From Kiritimatiellia bacterium (GTDB taxonomy: Bacteria > Verrucomicrobiota > Kiritimatiellia > RFP12 > UBA1067), in NCBI GenBank assembly GCA_017459225.1, contig JAFUDL010000510.1, forward strand, positions 1 through 7,763: 7,763 nt of DNA. Reading direction: 5' to 3'. Of the stretch, positions 1 to 6,066 are shown piece after piece; positions within the stretch are counted from its first letter, which is position 1; every line of letters begins with the position of its first letter. A model generated the notes under the pieces. That model ran no database searches and had not been told where the DNA came from. It saw nothing but the letters and a program-made list of their open reading frames with translations. A program made the translations under genes and the position numbers.

Positions 1-243
1 CGGTTCTGCCGTCTCGAGTGGCGCGCCATTCGGGCGCCTCGCGCATCTCGCCCGTCACGGGACGCCACAGTTCGGGAATGCGCGCGCCAGCTCTTCGCGC
101 GGCGGGTTGAGCGGCTGCTCGTTCGTCCAGGCCGGCATCTTGTGCGTGAAGCGCGCGCGGGGCGCTTCCGCCGCGCATGGGAGCGCCACGAGCCCGGCGA
201 GACACGCCGCCGCAGGTAGAAAAACGGGAACCGCCTTCTTCAT
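1..243 (-). pseudogene. Frameshifted secreted protein, probable glycoside hydrolase remnant (continues off left edge)
   Basis: The ATG at 243 follows a good Shine-Dalgarno (AAAGGAG) and opens a signal peptide: MKK, a hydrophobic run (about residues 5-22), then an Ala-rich cleavage site near CAAEA. The frame continues through a polar stretch ending EELARAFP and stops early at 55-57, giving only 62 residues. Adding one base in the C tract at 74-76 (GGG on +) restores an open frame reading FPELWRPVTGEM, then REAPEWRATRDGRT, to the window edge. The pattern LW-PVTGE-R--PEW---DGRT is what I know from the C-terminal end of large GH106/GH2-like glycosidases, so the signal peptide lying about 40 residues from it suggests an internal deletion plus a frameshift. 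A sequencing indel in the C tract is the main alternative. An upstream in-frame ATG at 312 lacks an SD and would bury the signal peptide, so I reject it. The gene follows the GH20 gene on the same strand. Confidence 0.55.
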
Positions 244-251
244 TGCATCTT

Positions 252-258
252 CTCCTTT
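252..258 (-). promoter_or_regulatory. Ribosome binding site for the signal-peptide ORF at 243
   Basis: The minus strand reads AAAGGAG, then AAGATGCA, then ATG. This 8-nt spacing is normal and fixes the start at 243 instead of the upstream ATG at 312. Confidence 0.7.
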
Positions 259-312
259 GTCTTTTCGCGCTATATTGCGATATTGGGCGCACCCTTGCCT
301 TGTTCGCTCCAT

Positions 313-334
313 GCCGCCGCGATAAAGCGGCGGC
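313..334 (-). terminator. GC-rich hairpin just after the GH20 stop codon, terminator-like without a U tract
   Basis: GCCGCCGC (313-320) and GCGGCGGC (327-334) form a perfect 8-bp all-GC stem around the 6-nt loop GATAAA, starting 11 nt past the GH20 stop. On the minus strand no T run follows, so it is not a canonical intrinsic terminator. It could be a Rho-assisted end, a 3'-end stabiliser, or a partial barrier between GH20 and the next gene. Confidence 0.4.
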
Positions 335-345
335 GGAGTGGGCTC

Positions 346-2655
346 TCACTTGAGCGGGGCGCAGTTGACGTGTGCGGCTATGAGCCTGCGGCGGCACTCC
401 TCGGCACGCGCCGAGAAGCCGGCGAAGTCGCGCTTCCTGGGGTCCGGATACGTCCAAAGCACCTCGGCGACCGCGAATCCTCGCGGCCAGAGCTTCCATT
501 CGAGATCGTAGCGGTAGAACGTGTGCGACGTCCAGTTGCAGCACTGGCCGCCCACGATGTGCTGGCGCGCCTCTTCGTCCACTCCGGCGAGCGGGTCGAA
601 CTGATAGACGCGCGCGAGCGGTAGCCAGCCGCCGAAATACATGAACGGATCCTCGGCAAGTCCCTGGCGATAGTCGAAGTACGTGTACGTATGCGGCGTC
701 ATCACGACGTCATATCCCTGCCTTGCGGCGGCGGCGCCGGCGCCCTGCACGCGATAGCACATTCCCATCGTGGACTTCGGCAGCAGCGACGTGATCTTCG
801 CCTTGCCTGCGGTGACGTGGCGGTTCTTGGACTCGATGAAGATCTCGTCCCACCCGATGGCGCGTTTTCCCTTCTTGGCAAGATATTCGGTGAAGTGCCG
901 CGTCACCCAGGGCTGGATCTGCTCGATGCCCGTCAATCCCTCGCGTTTGACGAACGCCTGGCATTTCGGGCACTTCTCCCTGAACGTGCGCGGGCACTCG
1001 TCGCCGCCGATGTGTATGACCTCGGATGGGAATATCTCGCACACGTGGTCGAGCACCTTCTCGAGGAAGCGTATCGATTCCGGGTTGCCTATGCAGAACA
1101 CGCCGTCTCCTCCTCCGCCGAAGTTGGACGGGTCGCGCCCGCGCTTGAGGATGTACTGCGGATCGCAGCTGAGCTGCGGATAGGCGCAAAGCGCGCACAC
1201 GGAATGGCCCGGGAACTCGACCTCGGGCACCACGGTGATGTGGCGCGCCTTCGCGTACTCCACGATCTCCTTCACGTCGTTTGCCGTGTAGATGCCGGGC
1301 GACACCTTCTCGCCATGGTACTTGCGGGACTGGCCGGCGACAAGACACTCGCCGCCATATTGCTGCAGTTCGGGATAGCCCGGAATCTCAAGCGTCCAAT
1401 ACTGGTCGTCTATGAGGTGCCAGTGGAGAACGTTGAACTTGAACCACGACATCTGCTCGATTATGTGCATGACGACGTCCTTGCCGAGGAAGTGCCGCGA
1501 GTCGTCGATGTGGACGCCGCGCCACCTGAACTTCGGCGAATCCTTGATTTCCAGGCCTGGATAGACCTTGCACTTCTTCTTCGCGTCCCAGCGGCCCATC
1601 TGGGAGAGCGTCATGTTCGCGTAGTACGCGCCCGCGTCGTCCGAATGGCGTATCGTTATGCCGTCAGGCGTGATGGAGATCTCGTATCCCTCCGGCGGGA
1701 TGCCTGCGGCCTTCACCGTCTTCGGCGGCTTCCGCGCCCAGTGGACGCCGCCCGTCAGCCTCATCTCGCGCGGAGCGGGGATGATGGCCGTGCTTTTGGC
1801 GATGTCGTCGTCGAAGAAGGCGCCCGCCTTCGGCGCTTCATCGACAGGAACCTTGTCTATCAGGACACTGCTGCCGTCCGCAGTCGCGAACCGCAGCGAA
1901 CCGGACGAGACGAACGTCGTGTTGAACAGGTACGCCGCATGGCCGCGCACGCAGTTGACCGTGAGCCGATGGCCGTTCAGGCCGATTCTGCATCTGCCGT
2001 AGCCGCTTCCTATGAAGCCGGAGTCGCACACCTCCATCGAGGAGTCGGCGAGGAGCTTCAGGTTCTGCACCTGAGCGTCGCTGGCGGGATTCGGCCGCGA
2101 GTCCCGCAGCAGAAGCCGCCCGCCGTCGAGCACGATGTTCCAGTAGCAGTTGTTGCAGGAGTCCCGCAGGTCGAGCGTCGCGCCGCGTTCGATCAGTATC
2201 TCGGTTCCGGGGCGGCCCCAGTTCAGCCGTCTGGCGGGCTCGGAGTTTAGGTCGCCCGCCTTGCATCGGAGCGCGCCCGCCGCCACGAGGGTGCCGCCTC
2301 CGTAGCTGTGGCCCATGCACGCCTGGCGGAAGTCGCCCGCGCCCGCCTTGACGAAGCGCAGGGAGCCCGCGAACGACACGTTGGTGTTTACGGCCGAGAC
2401 GCCTTCCGGCACGTCCACGTACAGCACGCCGCCGCCGGCCGTGTCGGTGATCGTGCCAGCGCCAGCGATGCCGGAAAGCGAGAGGCGGCGTCCCGCCAGG
2501 TCGAGCGTCGCGCCGGCCGAGACGGTCACCACGCCCTTGCCGCGCCAGTCGGCATCGGCCTCGAGCTTCGTCGAGGTTGAAACGGAGAATCCGCCTGCGT
2601 GCGCCGCAAACACGAAAGCCGCGCCGGCGGCGTGCAGAAACAGTGTCGTTTTCAC
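346..2655 (-). CDS. Secreted GH20 beta-N-acetylhexosaminidase with N-terminal autotransporter-like beta-strand domain
   Basis: 769 residues from a GTG start (CAC at 2653-2655). There is no in-frame ATG near, a weak AAAGG lies at 2665-2669 on the minus strand, and this start gives a full signal peptide (1-20, cleavage after AHA). Residues about 25-265 are Gly/Ala-rich short strands such as VTVSAGATLDLAG and GAGTITD, typical of autotransporter-associated repeats in Verrucomicrobia-type secreted proteins. Residues 290-370 are a shortened GH20b domain (IIPAPREMRL, then EGYEISITPDGITI). The GH20 barrel runs about 374-765: WRGVHIDDSRHF 378-389, HWHLIDDQ 411-418, PEVEFPGH 477-484, catalytic pair HIGGDE with D552 (stabiliser) and E553 (acid/base), GWDEI 601-605, YFDYRQ 659-664, NWTS 707-710, E731. 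GH20 enzymes release terminal beta-linked GlcNAc/GalNAc by substrate-assisted catalysis, so host glycans or chitin-type oligomers are likely substrates. Export is expected; surface attachment is unproven, with no lipobox or C-terminal sorting signal visible. Confidence 0.93.
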   Translation of the reverse strand: MKTTLFLHAAGAAFVFAAHAGGFSVSTSTKLEADADWRGKGVVTVSAGATLDLAGRRLSLSGIAGAGTITDTAGGGVLYVDVPEGVSAVNTNVSFAGSLRFVKAGAGDFRQACMGHSYGGGTLVAAGALRCKAGDLNSEPARRLNWGRPGTEILIERGATLDLRDSCNNCYWNIVLDGGRLLLRDSRPNPASDAQVQNLKLLADSSMEVCDSGFIGSGYGRCRIGLNGHRLTVNCVRGHAAYLFNTTFVSSGSLRFATADGSSVLIDKVPVDEAPKAGAFFDDDIAKSTAIIPAPREMRLTGGVHWARKPPKTVKAAGIPPEGYEISITPDGITIRHSDDAGAYYANMTLSQMGRWDAKKKCKVYPGLEIKDSPKFRWRGVHIDDSRHFLGKDVVMHIIEQMSWFKFNVLHWHLIDDQYWTLEIPGYPELQQYGGECLVAGQSRKYHGEKVSPGIYTANDVKEIVEYAKARHITVVPEVEFPGHSVCALCAYPQLSCDPQYILKRGRDPSNFGGGGDGVFCIGNPESIRFLEKVLDHVCEIFPSEVIHIGGDECPRTFREKCPKCQAFVKREGLTGIEQIQPWVTRHFTEYLAKKGKRAIGWDEIFIESKNRHVTAGKAKITSLLPKSTMGMCYRVQGAGAAAARQGYDVVMTPHTYTYFDYRQGLAEDPFMYFGGWLPLARVYQFDPLAGVDEEARQHIVGGQCCNWTSHTFYRYDLEWKLWPRGFAVAEVLWTYPDPRKRDFAGFSARAEECRRRLIAAHVNCAPLK

Positions 2656-2705
2656 TTGTCGGTACCTTTAGTGTTCGTCAAAGATGGACGAGATGGATGG
2701 TTTTC

Positions 2706-2717
2706 GCCCCGAAGGGC
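2706..2717 (-). other. UUCG-tetraloop hairpin in the GH20 leader
   Basis: The minus strand reads GCCC-TTCG-GGGC, a 4-bp stem closed by the very stable C(UUCG)G tetraloop. It lies within a few bases of the start expected from the promoter at 2727-2735, so the GH20 mRNA would carry a 5' hairpin. No T run follows, so it is not a terminator. A stability role is inferred. Confidence 0.45.
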
Positions 2718-2726
2718 TCGCCTCAA

Positions 2727-2735
2727 ATTATACCA
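2727..2735 (-). promoter_or_regulatory. Extended -10 promoter for the GH20 gene
   Basis: The minus strand reads TGG-TATAAT, a consensus -10 with a TGn extension, in an A+T-rich island within G+C-rich DNA. The -35 region is poor (best TTCGCT at 18 bp), as expected for extended -10 promoters. Transcription would begin near 2720, leaving a leader of about 65 nt before the GTG at 2655. Confidence 0.6.
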
Positions 2736-2768
2736 TAAATCCATGTCCCCAGCGAATGAATGCGGAGA

Positions 2769-2785
2769 GGCACTAGGCACTAGGC
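2769..2785 (+). repeat. Tandem heptamer repeat GGCACTA, 2.4 copies
   Basis: The sequence is GGCACTA-GGCACTA-GGC. The same heptamer recurs at 7299-7318 in the same orientation. Here it overlaps the -35 position of the helicase promoter and contains TAGGCA at 2774-2779. Confidence 0.85.
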
Positions 2786-2802
2786 GCTCTTTATGCTATA
2801 CT
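2774..2802 (+). promoter_or_regulatory. Promoter for the DEAD-box helicase gene, giving a leaderless transcript
   Basis: TAGGCA (2774-2779) matches the -35 consensus at 4 of 6 positions. Exactly 17 bp later comes TATACT (2797-2802), preceded by TG-C (2794-2796), making an extended -10. Initiation about 7 nt past the -10 falls at 2809-2810, on the ATG itself. No Shine-Dalgarno lies before the ATG, which agrees with a leaderless mRNA. Confidence 0.55.
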
Positions 2803-2809
2803 ATCCGCC

Positions 2810-4483
2810 ATGGCAGCAGAATTCAGAAAAAATGGCGGCAGGGGTTTTCGCGGAGGCAAGCCTCCGTTCTTCAACAGGCACAAAAAGCGGCGGCATGGCG
2901 GTCGCCCTAATCCGCATTTCGGCCTTGCGGAGAAGGACGACGCGCCAAAGGTGCCACCGCTTCCAACGGATCCTCCGCCCGCCGCATACGAGGCGAATGT
3001 ATTTGGCAGGCTCGACGCGCGCCTCCAGTATGCAATCGCGGATGCAGGCTACACCGTCCCCACGCCGATTCAGGAGCAGGCGATACCGCACCTTCTCGAG
3101 GGGCGCGACCTGATCGGCTGCGCGCAGACGGGAACTGGCAAGACCGCGGCCTTCATGCTGCCGATACTCAACCGCCTCCTGCTGAGTGGCGGCGAGTGTG
3201 CGCCCGGCCATCCGCGCGCGCTCGTTCTCTCGCCCACGCGCGAGCTCGCCGCGCAGACGGCCGAGAACGTGGCCAAGTATTCGAAATACGCCGGGCTGCC
3301 GTTCGCGGTGGTTTTCGGCGGCGTGTCGCAGGTGCCGCAGGTGAAGGCGCTGAAGAAGGGCGCCGAGACGGTTATCGCCACGCCGGGGCGGCTCATGGAT
3401 CTCATGACGCAGGGCCACGTGTTCCTCGACAAGGTGGAGCTCTTCGTGCTGGACGAGGCCGACCGCATGCTCGACATGGGCTTTCTTCCGGACATCAAGC
3501 GCATCATCTCCCAGCTGCCGCCGAACAAGGTGACCGAAGGCGCCACGGCAAACGGCGTGGAGGGCAAGATGCGCCAGTCGCTGTTCTTCTCGGCCACGCT
3601 GTCGCCCGAGATACGCGAGCTTGCCGGCGAGCTAGTGCACGATCCTGTGCAGATCATGATCAGCCCCGAGGCGCCCACGGTGGACAAGATCGACCAGAAG
3701 TGCATGCTCGTTGAGAAGGGCAGCAAGGACAGCCTTCTCGTGCATCTTCTCGAATCGCATCCGCAATGGTACCGCGTGATAGTGTTTGCCCGCACCCGCC
3801 ATGGCGCCGACCGCGTGGAGCGCAAGCTCGGCAAGGCCAACATCGTCGCCGCGGCCATTCACTCCGACAAGACTCAGAACCAGCGCACTCGCGCCCTCAA
3901 GAGCTTCAAGGACGGCCGCACACGCGTTCTGGTGGCCACCGACATCGCAAGCCGCGGCATCGACGTGCCCGACATCGACGTGGTGGTGAACATGGAGCTG
4001 CCCATCGAGACGGAGAGCTATGTGCACCGCATCGGCCGCACCGCGCGAGCGGGCGGCAGCGGTACGGCGATCTCGTTCGTCGCGGCCGAGGAGGTGAACC
4101 TCCTTCGCGCCGTTGAGCGCTTCATCAAAAAGTCCATTCCAATCGACCGCGAGCAGCCGTTCCACTCCGAACTCGCGGAGGAGAAGATCGCCGCGCGCAA
4201 TGCAGGCGGCGGCAAGGGCGGGAAGGTCAGAAAAGGTCCATACGGCCGGCCGGCCGCGCGTGACGACCGCGGCGGCGATGGCGACGGCCAGCCTCCTCCG
4301 CCTTGGATTCGCGGCGGGGCGCGCAACAAGAAGGGACAGGCCCGACATCCGGGCTCCCACTTCTGGGGGCGTCCGAAGCAGGGTGGCGGCAAGAAGTTCG
4401 TGCATCCCGCGAACGCCAAGCGCCACAAGCGCCCGCGCACCAACTTCGAGGGTCGCGACCAGCCAGACTTCGGCCGTGGCTAG
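2810..4483 (+). CDS. DEAD-box ATP-dependent RNA helicase, RhlE-like
   Basis: 557 residues. Motifs run in order: Q motif region FGRLDARL to TPIQEQAIP (65-93), Walker A AQTGTGKT (105-112), PTRELAAQ (142-149), GG (170-171), TPGR (191-194), DEAD (215-218), SAT (261-263), VIVFARTR (323-330), VATDIASRGIDVPD (375-388), HRIGRTARAG (406-415). All ATPase and RNA-binding motifs look intact, so it should be an active cytoplasmic helicase remodelling RNA duplexes, for example in ribosome assembly or mRNA turnover. A basic Gly/Arg/Lys-rich N-terminal extension (1-35) and a C-terminal tail (about 465-557) flank the core and probably bind RNA non-specifically. About 14 extra residues (239-252) sit between the DEAD and SAT motifs. 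The start is set by the ATG at 2810: the promoter -10 ends 8 nt before it and no SD is seen. It is transcribed alone, divergent from GH20 and convergent with the sigma operon. RhlE is the closest named subfamily I recognise; the exact orthology is open. Confidence 0.95.
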   Translation: MAAEFRKNGGRGFRGGKPPFFNRHKKRRHGGRPNPHFGLAEKDDAPKVPPLPTDPPPAAYEANVFGRLDARLQYAIADAGYTVPTPIQEQAIPHLLEGRDLIGCAQTGTGKTAAFMLPILNRLLLSGGECAPGHPRALVLSPTRELAAQTAENVAKYSKYAGLPFAVVFGGVSQVPQVKALKKGAETVIATPGRLMDLMTQGHVFLDKVELFVLDEADRMLDMGFLPDIKRIISQLPPNKVTEGATANGVEGKMRQSLFFSATLSPEIRELAGELVHDPVQIMISPEAPTVDKIDQKCMLVEKGSKDSLLVHLLESHPQWYRVIVFARTRHGADRVERKLGKANIVAAAIHSDKTQNQRTRALKSFKDGRTRVLVATDIASRGIDVPDIDVVVNMELPIETESYVHRIGRTARAGGSGTAISFVAAEEVNLLRAVERFIKKSIPIDREQPFHSELAEEKIAARNAGGGKGGKVRKGPYGRPAARDDRGGDGDGQPPPPWIRGGARNKKGQARHPGSHFWGRPKQGGGKKFVHPANAKRHKRPRTNFEGRDQPDFGRG

Positions 4484-4540
4484 CCATTGATCGCCTTCGA
4501 TTCACCGTCGCTACCCGACAACGCGGTGTAGGGAATCTAT

Positions 4541-4553
4541 GAGGACAGTCCCC
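4541..4553. repeat. Near-palindrome GAGGACAGTCCCC in the convergent intergenic gap
   Basis: The 86-bp gap between two converging genes (4484-4569) contains GAGGAC-A-GTCCCC, close to the palindrome GGGGACWGTCCCC that I recall as a scattered intergenic motif in some bacterial genomes. On the minus strand it can fold as a 5-bp stem with a 3-nt loop. There is no T run on either strand, so I cannot call an intrinsic terminator for either gene. It is the only copy in the window. Confidence 0.35.
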
Positions 4554-4569
4554 GCACATCCCGAAGCTT

Positions 4570-5991
4570 TCACTTCGCGGGCGTGCCGTCGATGTTACGG
4601 ACGTAGTTGCGGTTTTCCCTGCCGTATTTGCCGTAGCTGTCGTACTTGCCGTCGGCGCGTGGCTTGACAGTCTCGCCGTTGAAGGTGCCTTCGGCGCCTA
4701 CCGTCCAGATTATGCCGCGCGAGGCATCGTAATTCAGCTGCTTGCCCTTCGCATAGGGATCTTCGGGAACGGCAGGCATGAACTCAGGCACGAGTTCGGC
4801 AAGGACCTTTGGATATGCGCCTGTCTTGCGCTTGAACCGCGTCGCCGCGACGATCGTCTCCACGGCTGAATGCTGGAAGCTGCTTTTCGCGATGGAATTG
4901 GCAATGCCATGCCATGCCGGCACGATCGCGCCCAGAACCTTCTTGCCGGCGAAGTTCGGCCCGTAGCGCCAGCTGGTTTTAGTGTCGCATGCAACTCGCA
5001 GCTCTTCTTCAAGTTTTTTCCACTCCGCCTTGTCATAGCCGAGACGGTAGCGTTCCTTCATTTTGTCAAACAGGTTGGCGTATGTCGTCCATGTGCGGTT
5101 GAGATGGAAGGCGTAGTCCTTGATCAGCGGAACGATCCGTGCCACACATGCATCCAGTGTGGTCGAGTTGTCCATGCTCTTCAAGAAGTTCGCGATTTCC
5201 GCGGTGTCCACCTTCTCTGTCATCTGCCCGAAGTACACTGTAAAATCGTTGTTCAGCATCCTCTGCGCGCGTTCGAGCCTGTTTGGCAGCTCGAACTGCC
5301 GCAGGGCGTCCTGAAGGCGGACAAGGTCCCCGTCGGTCGCCTTGCCCGACCGCACGATCTTCGTGGCAATGTTGTCTGCAAGTCTCAAAAGACCTCCATT
5401 CGCCACCAGCCACCTGACGCCAGACTCCGAATCATTCTCCATCTTGCGCGCGAGCAGGAGCATGTCGCGGACGTTCTCTATCGCCGCGCCCGTCTCTCCG
5501 CGCTCCAGATGACGCATGGCCTCAAGTTCCGCGAGCCTGCACAATTGAAAGAGTCTGGTGATGGTGGGGAAAAACAGGCGCTTCCCAGAAGCATGGTCAA
5601 ATGCATACCATGTCTTGCGCTGCGCCGCCTCGTGGAACAGGGCGAGCGGCTTCGCGGCTTCGGCGAGAATCTGATCCATCTCCTCCGCCGTCATGCCTTC
5701 TTGGGATTCGTTGGCCTTGTGCCGGCTATATCTGTCAAACGACTTCTTGTGTTTTTCGAATACGTCATCAAGTACGAACTTGCCGCTCGTTTCGCTTGTC
5801 ACGTTAGTGGCGGCCACAAGCGCGCAGTACACGTTGTCCGCCTCGGCGGGCACATCCAGCTTGTTGACAAACCTCGAGACGTCCGGCGCTTCGCTGTCTA
5901 TTGATTTGACGGCGACGTACTCTGCAGCCGCCAGCAAAACCGCGCCTGCGGCAATTGCGGTCCACTTGAGTATTTTGAGCATCTTCTTCAT
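4570..5991 (-). CDS. Membrane-anchored protein of unknown function with pseudopilin-like C-terminal segment
   Basis: 473 residues, third gene of the sigma-factor operon. The start is fixed by a strong SD (AAGGAGG, 5997-6003) 5 nt before the ATG. A basic N-terminus (MKKMLKILKW) and a hydrophobic run (about 9-28) predict one N-terminal membrane segment or uncleaved signal with the rest outside the cytoplasm. Residues 40-370 are mostly charged and helical by eye, with no motif I recognise. Residues 376-434 (AVETIVAATRFKRKTGAYP, LAELVPEFMPAVPEDPY, then WTVGAEG) resemble the YP--L--L-P-----P-DP-----Y-----W-VG--G pattern at the C-terminal end of type II secretion pseudopilins and of many uncharacterised PVC proteins. 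The last 40 residues are rich in Gly, Tyr, Arg and Lys. No function can be assigned. It may be the effector or sensed component of the sigma/anti-sigma pair, by position only. Confidence 0.85.
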   Translation of the reverse strand: MKKMLKILKWTAIAAGAVLLAAAEYVAVKSIDSEAPDVSRFVNKLDVPAEADNVYCALVAATNVTSETSGKFVLDDVFEKHKKSFDRYSRHKANESQEGMTAEEMDQILAEAAKPLALFHEAAQRKTWYAFDHASGKRLFFPTITRLFQLCRLAELEAMRHLERGETGAAIENVRDMLLLARKMENDSESGVRWLVANGGLLRLADNIATKIVRSGKATDGDLVRLQDALRQFELPNRLERAQRMLNNDFTVYFGQMTEKVDTAEIANFLKSMDNSTTLDACVARIVPLIKDYAFHLNRTWTTYANLFDKMKERYRLGYDKAEWKKLEEELRVACDTKTSWRYGPNFAGKKVLGAIVPAWHGIANSIAKSSFQHSAVETIVAATRFKRKTGAYPKVLAELVPEFMPAVPEDPYAKGKQLNYDASRGIIWTVGAEGTFNGETVKPRADGKYDSYGKYGRENRNYVRNIDGTPAK

Positions 5992-5996
5992 GATGG

Positions 5997-6003
5997 CCTC
6001 CTT
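5997..6003 (-). promoter_or_regulatory. Strong ribosome binding site for the gene starting at 5991
   Basis: The minus strand reads AAGGAGG-CCATC-ATG. It is the best SD in the window, suggesting this third cistron is translated more strongly than the two regulators before it. Confidence 0.75.
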
Positions 6004-6043
6004 GCTTTGTGCTGTTTGACTTGAAATTCTCTCTCTTGGGCTG

Positions 6044-6066
6044 CAGACGGCTTCAGATGCCGTCTG
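6044..6066 (-). other. Intra-operon hairpin overlapping the stop codon of the anti-sigma-like gene
   Basis: CAGACGGC (6044-6051) and GCCGTCTG (6059-6066) form a perfect 8-bp stem with the 7-nt loop TTCAGAT. The TGA stop (6053-6055) lies in the loop. No U tract follows on the minus strand. It could stabilise or process the operon mRNA between the second and third cistrons, which are separated by 61 nt. Confidence 0.5.

Noticed and set aside
272..285. Direct repeat ATATTG-CG-ATATTG before the signal-peptide ORF
   Set aside because: It is A+T-rich and could hold a promoter for the broken gene, but no convincing -35/-10 pair could be placed, and two hexamers are too little to claim an operator.
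691..2250. 519-codon open frame on the plus strand
   Set aside because: It lies fully antisense to the GH20 gene, whose motifs are unmistakable. Its product is Arg/His/Val-rich shadow sequence, and long antisense frames are expected in G+C-rich codon usage.
4870..5904. 344-codon open frame on the plus strand
   Set aside because: Antisense to the 473-residue membrane protein gene, with no start signal and no recognisable domain.
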